From Dehalococcoidia bacterium (GTDB lineage: Bacteria; Chloroflexota; Dehalococcoidia; Dehalococcoidales; RBG-16-60-22), in the NCBI GenBank assembly GCA_030615035.1, contig JAUXAC010000003.1:1-64000 (forward strand): 64,000 nucleotides of DNA, written 5' to 3'. The translations under genes and the position numbers were made by a program. Each line of letters begins with the position of its first letter. Positions within the stretch are counted from its first letter, which is position 1. Of the stretch, positions 28,116-35,979 are shown piece after piece. The notes under the pieces are model-generated. The model saw nothing but the letters and a program-made list of their open reading frames with translations. It was not told where the DNA came from and searched no databases.

Positions 28116-29483
28116 TCATGCGCTGGGATTCACGATACGGCCAACAAACAGAATGGTACCGGTCTCTATGTCATGGATCAGAAAGACAAAGGGGCGGTCA
28201 ACGGTAACCTCGACCGGCGGACTGGGCACTGCCGTGAGCGTCATTATCACCGCCGTGGCTGCTGCCGCCTCAGTACCAGCTTCATCAACGGAGACAAAAG
28301 CCTTATGCAGAACGTCATCGATAAAGAGATCCCGGCTGCCCGTCATGCCTGAGAAATCTGCATCTGGGGAGAAAGCAATCGGCATGCCCATCCCTGTAAG
28401 GGCCTTTTTCAGTCCGAAGCTGGATTCGAATTCAAACTTAGGCATCGTCAGGTTAACCTGCTGGCTCGTAAGGTTTGAAATAATCTCCGTAACCCGATGG
28501 AAATCCATTGAGCTTTCAAAGGCCTCAAACTTGTCTGCCTGCGGAAGCAAGATAACCATCGAGAGTTCACCGCCGTCGTAGGGTAGTCCCACTGCTTGAT
28601 AATCGTCCTCCTCGGCATAGCCGAACGATTCCGTTTGCCTCATCATCGGCACGATGACCTCTCCCCCATCCAGTAGATAAAAGGGACCGTCAGAAGTCGC
28701 CTCCTCATTAAAAGGAAATTGCCATGCTGCATTAAAGTAGATGGCATTGGTTAAGACCAGACGCGTAAGTGCATCAATCGCGCCCTGTGGGATCAGGTCT
28801 TCAATCCTGCCCTCGGTTTGTTCACTTACCCAATCATTGATGGTAATTCGAGATTCTTCAGAGGCATTTACGAAATCAAGGACTCTTAACCCGGCACCAT
28901 AGTTTTCGGCCAGAACGTCAAGGAATTCGGACAGGAAATCATAGTCCTCCTGACCCCAGATGGCATTGACGATGTTCAGCCGGAAGCCCTCCCCATCCTT
29001 ACCCTTGGCACCTTCACCGCGGCGAGCCAGTTCGATATCTAGTCTGTTGAATACCGGATGTAGACGGTCTTGCGAGAGGATGAAGTGGAGAGTATCCGCC
29101 ATCTCCTGTGCGGTCTGACCGCGAGCCCCGGCATATGTCATCGCCAGCGCCAAGGAGATGCTGTAGGGAGAAAAGAAGAGATTGTCCTCCCCTCCTCTAA
29201 GTGACTGATACAGGTCAAAAGCGAATGCGCTGTTTTCGTCTACCAGAGTTGACAGATCGGCTTCATTCACATCCGGCGAAATCACCCGCTGCTTGTCTGA
29301 TCGAAGTATCCCGCTTGGTGTAGGTGCAGGTATTGGAGTTGGTGCTGGTGCTGGAGCTGGTGCTGGAGCTGGAGCTGGTGTCGGTGCTGGTGAGGGAGTT
29401 GGGCCGGGTTCGGCACATCCTGCTACTATAAGAGCCACAAGACTCAAAAGAATGACTCCAAAGAATAATCTGGTTTTACTCAT
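28116..29483 (-). CDS. Serpin lipoprotein with Ala-Pro linker
   Basis: A 455-residue serine/cysteine protease inhibitor of the serpin fold. A signal peptide ends in a lipobox with Cys23 (IVAGC). Residues 24-57 are an Ala/Pro/Thr-rich spacer; the serpin domain fills about 75-455. LTNAIYFNAAWQFPF, the hinge GTEAAAATAVI (from residue 403) and the C-terminal DRPFVFLIHD...GTILFVGRI match inhibitory serpins. The small-residue hinge suggests real loop insertion. By counting from the hinge the scissile bond falls near Thr417-Ala418, but the loop length makes this uncertain. Presumably anchored outside the membrane, guarding against proteases. Confidence 0.93.
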   Translation of the reverse strand: MSKTRLFFGVILLSLVALIVAGCAEPGPTPSPAPTPAPAPAPAPAPAPTPIPAPTPSGILRSDKQRVISPDVNEADLSTLVDENSAFAFDLYQSLRGGEDNLFFSPYSISLALAMTYAGARGQTAQEMADTLHFILSQDRLHPVFNRLDIELARRGEGAKGKDGEGFRLNIVNAIWGQEDYDFLSEFLDVLAENYGAGLRVLDFVNASEESRITINDWVSEQTEGRIEDLIPQGAIDALTRLVLTNAIYFNAAWQFPFNEEATSDGPFYLLDGGEVIVPMMRQTESFGYAEEDDYQAVGLPYDGGELSMVILLPQADKFEAFESSMDFHRVTEIISNLTSQQVNLTMPKFEFESSFGLKKALTGMGMPIAFSPDADFSGMTGSRDLFIDDVLHKAFVSVDEAGTEAAAATAVIMTLTAVPSPPVEVTVDRPFVFLIHDIETGTILFVGRIVNPSA

Positions 29484-29512
29484 GTTGACCTCTTTTTTGA
29501 GTTGCTTTCCAC

Positions 29513-29518
29513 ATTATA
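29513..29518 (-). promoter_or_regulatory. -10 box of the serpin gene
   Basis: TATAAT on the minus strand, 30 bases upstream of the serpin ATG, with TTG in front of it. No good -35 is visible at 17 bases. AGAGG in the short leader serves as ribosome binding site. Confidence 0.45.
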
Positions 29519-29602
29519 CAACGAAAAAGACATCATTTGGTTAGTACAATTTTAGAAGCTCATCTAAGATAAAGTCAAAACCAATCAAATCTCTATCCGC
29601 AT

Positions 29603-29646
29603 AAAACGACGAATATATTCCATGCAAGGTGATGTTGATTAGAAAT
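29603..29646 (+). repeat. 44-bp direct repeat flanking carB, copy 1
   Basis: Aligns without gaps to 33014-33057, with 35 of 44 bases identical. Shared blocks include AAAACGA, TTCC(A/G)TGCAAG and TGATTA(A/G)AAAT. It lies downstream of carB, in the gap behind the serpin gene. Confidence 0.55.
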
Positions 29647-29733
29647 AGACAGGCTATAGGTGATGCATTTCACAGGGGGAGGAGCGGCCAACGTGTTACT
29701 TACTGGTTTGATTCACGATATAGCGACACGAAG

Positions 29734-32700
29734 CTACCTAATGTCCGCATGATAACTTTGCAGCGCTTTGACCCCTGATTTAGCCTGGCGATGTGCGGCA
29801 ATTCCCTTCACAGCGGCAGTAGCAGCCGCCAGTGTAGTTATATAAGGCACCTTGTACTTTATCGCTGCCTTTCGGATATAAGAGTCATCATATTGGCTTA
29901 ACTTACCGCTAGGTGTATTGATGACCAGATCGATCTCGTTGTTCTTGATTCCATCCACGATATTGGGTCGCCCCTCGTGTACTTTGAGGATCAAATCAGA
30001 CCTGATATCCCGGCTGGCAAGAAACTCACGGGTGCCTTGCGTCGCTTTGATGTCAAAGCCAAGGCCCACGAATTGATTGGCTACCTCGTATACAGCAGGT
30101 CGGTCTTTAGAAGATACGGTTATCAAGACTGTGCCGTCTGGCGGAAGCAGTTGCTGGGCGGCAACCTGTGCCTTAAAAAAGGCAAGACCGAAAGAATCCG
30201 CAATCCCGAGCACCTCACCAGTAGAGCGCATTTCTGGTCCTAGAATTGGATCTACTTCGGGAAACATATTAAACGGAAAAACTGCCTCTTTGACTCCGAA
30301 ATGGGGGATCATTGGAGGCTTGAGGTCAAGTTCGTTTAGCTTCTTGCCTAACATTAGCTGAGTTGCAACTCGAGCCATGGAGACATTACAGACTTTTGAC
30401 ACCAGTGGTACCGTTCGTGAGGCTCGTGGATTAGCTTCCAGCACATACACAACGTCGTTAGCTATGGCATACTGTATATTCATAAGGCCAACGACATTAA
30501 GTTCTCCAGCAATCTTTTTTGTATACTCATAAATAGTAGCAATACGCTCTTGGGCCAGGCTGATGGGCGGGATTACACATGCTGAATCACCCGAATGGAT
30601 TCCTGCCAGTTCAATATGCTCCATGACGGCAGGCACAAATGCGCTGGCTCCATCCGCAATGGCATCTGCTTCCGCCTCGATAGCATTTTGCAAAAACTTA
30701 TCAATTAGGATAGGCCGGTCAGGAGTCACGCCCACTGCGGCAGCAACATACTCCTTTAGCATTTCTTCATCATAGACCACTTCCATACCCCGTCCGCCCA
30801 GTACATATGATGGTCTCACCATAAGGGGATACCCAATTCGTCCGGCAACATTGAGTGCCTCATCCAAGTTACTGGCCATCCCGGATTCCGGCATTGGTAT
30901 GTCAAGCTTTCGCATCATCTGGCGGAAGCGGTCCCTATCCTCAGCCAAGTCTATAGTGTCAGGTGAAGTTCCTAGAATTCTGACGCCGGCCTCAGCTAAT
31001 TCACCAGCAATATTGAGTGGCGTCTGACCACCGAATTGGACGATAACGCCTTCAGGTTTCTCCTTTTCGTAAATACTCAATACATCCTCTACTGTCAGTG
31101 GCTCAAAGTAAAGCTTGTCTGACGTGTCGTAATCTGTCGAAACCGTTTCCGGGTTGCAATTGACCATAATGGTCTCATAGCCTTCATCACGCAAGGCAAA
31201 AGCGGCGTGGACACAACAGTAGTCGAATTCTATTCCCTGACCAATGCGGTTAGGGCCACCGCCTAAAACCATGACCTTCCTTCGGCTACTACTGGTAGTC
31301 TTGTCTGGTGCGTTATAGGTTGAAAAGTAATACGCAGCATTTTCTACACCGCTTACCGGCACCGGCTCCCAGCCTTCAGCCACACCGAGGGAGATTCGCC
31401 TTTGGCGTACTTCTTTTTCCGGGATACCTAGAAGCTGTGATAGATAACGGTCAGCGAATCCATCTTTCTTGGCCTGAACCAGCAAATCATCCGGTAAAGA
31501 CTTTCCCCGGTACTGCAGAATCCGCTCCTCTAATTCAACAAGCTCTTTCATCTGATTGATAAACCAGGGCTTGATGTATGTTTTCTCGTAAAGTTCCTGT
31601 ACATCGGCACCCTTACGTAATGCCTCATACATGATGAATTGTCGCTCACTGGTAGCCTCATTAAGGAGTTCCATAAGCTCGTCTAATGATTTCTTATGAA
31701 AATCCTTGGCAAAGCCCAATCCATAGCGAGTGTTCTCCAGAGAACGAATAGACTTCTGGAATGCTTCTTTATAGGTCTTGCCGATACTCATCACCTCGCC
31801 AACGGCACGCATCTGAGTCCCGAGTTTGTCTTCGGCATCTTTAAACTTTTCAAATGCAAACCGAGCGAACTTAACTACTACGTAGTCGCCCGACGGTGTG
31901 TACTTGTCAAGAGTCCCTTCACGCCAATAGGGAATTTCGTCTAGGGTAAGCCCGGCTGCTAGTTTGGAAGAAACTAGCGCAATAGGGAACCCGGTTGCTT
32001 TGGAGGCAAGCGCTGACGAACGCGAAGTTCTGGGATTGATTTCAATTACCACAACCTTGCCGGTCTTCGGGTCGTGAGCAAACTGAATGTTGGTGCCGCC
32101 GACTACTCGTATCGCCTCCACAATCTTGTAAGAATATTCTTGGAGGCGCTTCTGGAGTGCCGCGTCAATTGTAAGCATAGGCGCCGTGCAATAAGAGTCT
32201 CCGGTGTGCACACCCATTGCGTCCACGTTTTCAATGAAACACACCGTAATCATCTGGTTCTTGGCATCACGCACAACTTCCAATTCTAATTCTTCCCAAC
32301 CCAAAACTGATTCCTCTATCAGCACCTGACCGATAAGACTGGCGGCAATACCTCGACTAGCAACAGCACGCAACTCCTCCACGTTGTAGACCAATCCGCC
32401 ACCGGTTCCACCCATGCAATAAGCGGGACGGACAACAACCGGATATCCGAGCGTAGCAGCGACCTTTTCGGCATCCTCAACACTATAGACTGCTTCACTT
32501 CGTGGCATTTCTATACCTAAACGGTTCATTGTTTCCTTAAACGCGGTTCGGTCTTCACCACGCACGATAGCGTCAATCTCAACGCCAATTACCTTGACAC
32601 CATACTTGTCAAGGACACCGGAACGCGCTAGCTCGGCACTAAGGTTGAGACCAGTTTGCCCACCCAGGTTCGGCAGCAAAGCATCGGGCCGCTCTTTTTC

Positions 32701-32934
32701 AATTATTTGAGTCATTGTCTCAAGATTGAGTGGTTCAATATAGGTAACATCTGCCATTCCAGGGTCGGTCATGATGGTTGCTGGATTTGAATTCACAAGC
32801 ACGATTTCATAGCCCAGTCCGCGGAGCGCTTTGCAAGCCTGTGTTCCAGAGTAGTCAAATTCGCAAGCCTGCCCTATCACAATTGGCCCAGAGCCGATAA
32901 TCATTACCTTCCTGATATCATTTCTTCTTGGCAT
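29734..32934 (-). CDS. carB: Carbamoyl-phosphate synthase large subunit
   Basis: The 1066-residue large subunit, normal length, making carbamoyl phosphate for pyrimidines and arginine. Both ATP-grasp halves are present (GSGPIVIGQACEFDYSG near the start; LGGGPNRIGQGIEFDYCC near 555), each with its ATP-binding segments. The MGS-like allosteric domain is at about 930-1066. carA is not adjacent. The start MPRRNDIRKVMIIG is the family's usual one. It is divergent from pyk. Confidence 0.97.
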   Translation of the reverse strand: MPRRNDIRKVMIIGSGPIVIGQACEFDYSGTQACKALRGLGYEIVLVNSNPATIMTDPGMADVTYIEPLNLETMTQIIEKERPDALLPNLGGQTGLNLSAELARSGVLDKYGVKVIGVEIDAIVRGEDRTAFKETMNRLGIEMPRSEAVYSVEDAEKVAATLGYPVVVRPAYCMGGTGGGLVYNVEELRAVASRGIAASLIGQVLIEESVLGWEELELEVVRDAKNQMITVCFIENVDAMGVHTGDSYCTAPMLTIDAALQKRLQEYSYKIVEAIRVVGGTNIQFAHDPKTGKVVVIEINPRTSRSSALASKATGFPIALVSSKLAAGLTLDEIPYWREGTLDKYTPSGDYVVVKFARFAFEKFKDAEDKLGTQMRAVGEVMSIGKTYKEAFQKSIRSLENTRYGLGFAKDFHKKSLDELMELLNEATSERQFIMYEALRKGADVQELYEKTYIKPWFINQMKELVELEERILQYRGKSLPDDLLVQAKKDGFADRYLSQLLGIPEKEVRQRRISLGVAEGWEPVPVSGVENAAYYFSTYNAPDKTTSSSRRKVMVLGGGPNRIGQGIEFDYCCVHAAFALRDEGYETIMVNCNPETVSTDYDTSDKLYFEPLTVEDVLSIYEKEKPEGVIVQFGGQTPLNIAGELAEAGVRILGTSPDTIDLAEDRDRFRQMMRKLDIPMPESGMASNLDEALNVAGRIGYPLMVRPSYVLGGRGMEVVYDEEMLKEYVAAAVGVTPDRPILIDKFLQNAIEAEADAIADGASAFVPAVMEHIELAGIHSGDSACVIPPISLAQERIATIYEYTKKIAGELNVVGLMNIQYAIANDVVYVLEANPRASRTVPLVSKVCNVSMARVATQLMLGKKLNELDLKPPMIPHFGVKEAVFPFNMFPEVDPILGPEMRSTGEVLGIADSFGLAFFKAQVAAQQLLPPDGTVLITVSSKDRPAVYEVANQFVGLGFDIKATQGTREFLASRDIRSDLILKVHEGRPNIVDGIKNNEIDLVINTPSGKLSQYDDSYIRKAAIKYKVPYITTLAAATAAVKGIAAHRQAKSGVKALQSYHADIR

Positions 32935-32969
32935 AATGGATGCTTCCTATACTATTACAACTCATGCAA

Positions 32970-32975
32970 ATTATA
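32970..32975 (-). promoter_or_regulatory. Candidate -10 box of carB
   Basis: TATAAT on the minus strand 36 bases upstream of the carB ATG. A weak -35 (TTCGGT) lies 17 bases further up. Confidence 0.4.
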
Positions 32976-33013
32976 GCACAGTGTGTTTACTGACCGAAGA
33001 CCCGGCTAGTGTT

Positions 33014-33057
33014 AAAACGAGAAATATTTTCCGTGCAAGACGAGGCTGATTAAAAAT
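33014..33057 (+). repeat. 44-bp direct repeat flanking carB, copy 2
   Basis: Second copy of the 29603-29646 repeat in the same orientation, here in the carB-pyk divergent gap just before the pyk promoter. The two copies bracket carB. Confidence 0.55.
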
Positions 33058-33065
33058 GGATGAGG

Positions 33066-33094
33066 TTGCAATATTAGTGCTAATTATCTAACAT
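33066..33094 (+). promoter_or_regulatory. Promoter of pyk
   Basis: TTGCAA (33066-33071), a 17-base spacer and TAACAT (33089-33094). The -10 ends 13 bases before the pyk ATG, so the leader would be only about 6-8 bases. Confidence 0.5.
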
Positions 33095-33107
33095 TGGAGT
33101 AATAGAC

Positions 33108-34544
33108 ATGCAGTACGCTAATTTATACAAAAGACGAACCAAGATAGTGTGCACAATGGGTCCGGCCAGCAAGTCGGCTACCACCATTGAGCAGTTCATT
33201 AAAGCGGGTATGAATGTTGCTAGGATCAATTTATCTCATGGCAATCTTAGAGGGCATTCTCTATCTGTTAATACGGTAAGGAAGATATCGGCAAGACTCT
33301 CTAGGCCTGTTGCTATTCTTATAGATATTCCAGGACCTAAATATAGAACCGGAGTCATTCGTGAAGGGTCAGTTTTTCTCAAAAAGAGAGCGGAGCTAGT
33401 CCTTACTACGAGAGACATAAAAGGTGATGATAAAGTAATACCAGTGAATATAGCTACTTTTAATCAAGATGTACAGGTAGGTAGCAAATTACTCGTTGAT
33501 GACGGTGCAATACAGCTCAAAGTATTAAACGTAAGTGAAACTGAAGTGAGGTGCAAAATAGTTGTCGGCGGGTTACTTTTACAAGGTCGAGGGATAGTGA
33601 TACCTGGAGTGCGCACTTCAGCGCCCTTTGTTACCGAGGTTCTTAAGAATTATATCAACTTTGCCATTGACCAAAAGCCAGATTACCTCGCTCTTTCATT
33701 CGTTAATAGTCCAGATGATATAGAACAGGCAAGAGTAATCTTACAGCAGAGAAATGCCGAGATTCCTATCATCGTTAAAATAGAACAGAAAAGGGCCGTT
33801 TCCAATTTTGACAAGTTATTACAAGTTAGTGATGGCATTATGGTTGCCAGGGGAGATTTGGGTGTCGATATCCCATTGAGAGAAGTACCAATGGTACAGA
33901 AGGAAATCATCAAGAAATGTAATCGCGCTGGTAAGCCCGTAATTACAGCGACACAAATGTTGGAATCAATGGTAACTTCGGCTCGTCCAACTCGGGCAGA
34001 GGTCACCGATGTAGCCAATGCTATCTTCGATGGCACAGATGCCATAATGCTTTCTGCTGAGACTTCTATCGGCAAATACCCGGTTCAATCAATAAAAATG
34101 ATGGACCAGATTGCTAAAGAGGCGGAAGGGCACCTGCCTTATGAAAATATATTGATTGAGAGAAGCGCGTGGATTAAGCCTCAAACGGATGAACTAATTG
34201 CTTATAACGCCTGTTATAATTCCAACAAGCTAAGAGCAGTTGCTATCGTAGCATTTACTGAATCTGGCAGCACAGCCCGACGCGTGTCAAAATATCGCCC
34301 CCAGGCACCAATTATTGCAATAACTGGTAATAAGACAGTGTGCGGAAAGTTACAACTTTTTTGGGGTGTTCAAGCTTGTCCAATTGGGGCATCATCTTCA
34401 GTAAACGAACTCTTTAGCACAGCGGCCAAGCTGACCAAAGATTTAGGATTGGCAAAAACAGGCGATCTCATTGTAATAACTGGAGGAATACCACTTGGTG
34501 TGACCGGTACTACTAATCTACTTAAGGTGGAACGGGTATATTAG
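33108..34544 (+). CDS. pyk: Pyruvate kinase
   Basis: Converts phosphoenolpyruvate and ADP to pyruvate and ATP. The 478-residue protein has TKIVCTMGPASKS at the start, INLSHG, the active-site lysine region IIVKIEQK, MVARGDLGVDIP and ITATQMLESM. A C-terminal regulatory domain (about 350-478) is present; the extra PEP-utiliser domain of some Gram-positive enzymes is absent. The first part of the gene is more A/T-rich than most neighbours. Confidence 0.96.
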   Translation: MQYANLYKRRTKIVCTMGPASKSATTIEQFIKAGMNVARINLSHGNLRGHSLSVNTVRKISARLSRPVAILIDIPGPKYRTGVIREGSVFLKKRAELVLTTRDIKGDDKVIPVNIATFNQDVQVGSKLLVDDGAIQLKVLNVSETEVRCKIVVGGLLLQGRGIVIPGVRTSAPFVTEVLKNYINFAIDQKPDYLALSFVNSPDDIEQARVILQQRNAEIPIIVKIEQKRAVSNFDKLLQVSDGIMVARGDLGVDIPLREVPMVQKEIIKKCNRAGKPVITATQMLESMVTSARPTRAEVTDVANAIFDGTDAIMLSAETSIGKYPVQSIKMMDQIAKEAEGHLPYENILIERSAWIKPQTDELIAYNACYNSNKLRAVAIVAFTESGSTARRVSKYRPQAPIIAITGNKTVCGKLQLFWGVQACPIGASSSVNELFSTAAKLTKDLGLAKTGDLIVITGGIPLGVTGTTNLLKVERVY

Positions 34545-34832
34545 CGGCTACACCTGGTAGCGAAGTGTAAAGTGTGCTGGTGCTCTGGTGGCATTGCTTC
34601 AATTGACTTGATGTATGCTTCAATCATGTCGCTGTAGTCTTGGCCATCAACTGGGATTCCATGTCAGGGAGAGACTACTTTTTGGCAAATCAGAACACCC
34701 CTCTTCTTCTAAGCCGTAGCCGCATCCGGAGGTGTAGAGGCATCCCCACATATTATTGTTCGGTATCTGACCATACATTGGTAAAATGCCAGCTGTCCAT
34801 TTCTTGACAACATATATGACAGGTGGTAACAT
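34541..34832 (-). pseudogene. Decayed gene fragment, minus strand
   Basis: Two protein-like segments in different frames appear to be one broken gene. The first holds a Cys-containing stretch (MWGCLYTSGCGYGLEEEGCSDLPK). About 10 codons later a second begins (GIPVDGQDYSDMIEAYIKSIEAMP) and ends at TAA 34541, overlapping the pyk stop. A frameshift and a TGA separate them near 34665-34680. I could not assign a family. The 415-base gap from 34545 to 34959 otherwise holds only the remnant at 34869-34925. Confidence 0.4.
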
Positions 34833-34868
34833 TTCAGTGGAGCGCCGGTAGCAATACGTCCTTGACAG

Positions 34869-34925
34869 CCGATAAACATAGATGAGCTGATAGCACTACT
34901 TGAACGGATTGAGGTGCTGAACTGA
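34869..34925 (+). pseudogene. Possible C-terminal remnant of a response regulator
   Basis: Eighteen codons ending in TGA read PINIDELIALLERIEVLN. This resembles the last helix of a receiver domain (KP-x-NIDELLALLER), with a stop codon just upstream. Two intact response regulators of this kind follow 3.5 kb downstream. Very short, so it may be chance. Confidence 0.25.
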
Positions 34926-34959
34926 AAGATAGAGACAAAGTAAAAGAAAGGATTATACC

Positions 34960-35964
34960 ATGTTGAAGAAGGCGTTCAAATACATTGCGCTAGGAATAGT
35001 TATCATCATCGTCGCGCTCACGTTAACAGCTTGCGGCAGTGCGAGCAATGAGGACAAACGCCACTTCACTATTGGTCTGGTGACCAACAATCCGAATGGT
35101 CTCAAAAATATTCAAGGCTTTAGGGATGCGATGGCAGAACTCGGCTATATTGAGGGAGAGAATGTCAACTATATATTCGAAGGATCCCCGATTCTGGGTG
35201 ATGAGCTTGATGCCTTTCTTAAACGCCTGGTAGAGGCAGAAGTTGACCTGATTTTCACGGCCGGCACACCAACAGGCGTTGCTGCCCACCGAATCACTGC
35301 GGGAACAAACATACCAGTAGTCTTTGGGGTTATAGCCGACCCAATAGCAGCGGGTGTTATGGAAGATCTGACAAGGCCGGGCGGCAGCATGACCGGCGTG
35401 AAACTCAGTCAGAATCAGGCCCGGCGCCTTGAATTGCTGCTAGAAATAGCACCGGATATCAAACGTGTCTTTGTTCCTTATAACCCCGAGGATGCAGCCC
35501 CAACTAGTGCCGTAGCACAGGTTAAAGAGTTTGCCCCTCTCATCGGTATTGAAATTGTGGAGGGCAAGGCTCGTAATGATAGTGAAGTAACTGAATTACT
35601 TAACAACATCCCCAAGGACATAGATGCTATCTTTATGCTCCCTGATAGTACGGTCAATGCACGCCTGGCTGATCTTATAGCAGTTGCTATTGAGCATAAG
35701 CTTCCCGTCTCCGGCCCGAGCATAGTCCAGGTTGAGGGGGGTGCACTGACCGCTTATGGCATTATCCATCATAAAGCGGGGGCGCACGCGGCACACATTG
35801 CTGCTCAGGTTCTGAAGGGCGCTGACCCTGGTGACTTGCCTGTTGAGACAGCAGAATTCTACTTAGGCATTAACCTCCAAACCGCTGATGCCATTGGACT
35901 TGAAATTCCATATGAGGTATTGCAACGAGCCGAAATCATTATTCGCGCTGATAAGCAGGAATAG
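34960..35964 (+). CDS. ABC transporter substrate-binding lipoprotein (ABC_sub_bind, PF04392 type)
   Basis: A 334-residue binding protein with a signal peptide and lipobox Cys25 (LTAC). It has the fold's typical segments: FRDAMAELGYIEGENVNYIFEG, DLIFTAGTPTGVAAHRIT, IPVVFGVIADPIAAG and GGSMTGVKLSQNQARRLELL. Members bind diverse small molecules and are often encoded without a transporter. Here no permease follows. The next gene, 15 bases on, is a sensor kinase, so this protein probably delivers a ligand signal to it. Ligand unknown. Confidence 0.85.
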   Translation: MLKKAFKYIALGIVIIIVALTLTACGSASNEDKRHFTIGLVTNNPNGLKNIQGFRDAMAELGYIEGENVNYIFEGSPILGDELDAFLKRLVEAEVDLIFTAGTPTGVAAHRITAGTNIPVVFGVIADPIAAGVMEDLTRPGGSMTGVKLSQNQARRLELLLEIAPDIKRVFVPYNPEDAAPTSAVAQVKEFAPLIGIEIVEGKARNDSEVTELLNNIPKDIDAIFMLPDSTVNARLADLIAVAIEHKLPVSGPSIVQVEGGALTAYGIIHHKAGAHAAHIAAQVLKGADPGDLPVETAEFYLGINLQTADAIGLEIPYEVLQRAEIIIRADKQE

Positions 35965-35979
35965 CAAAGGAAGACTTGT

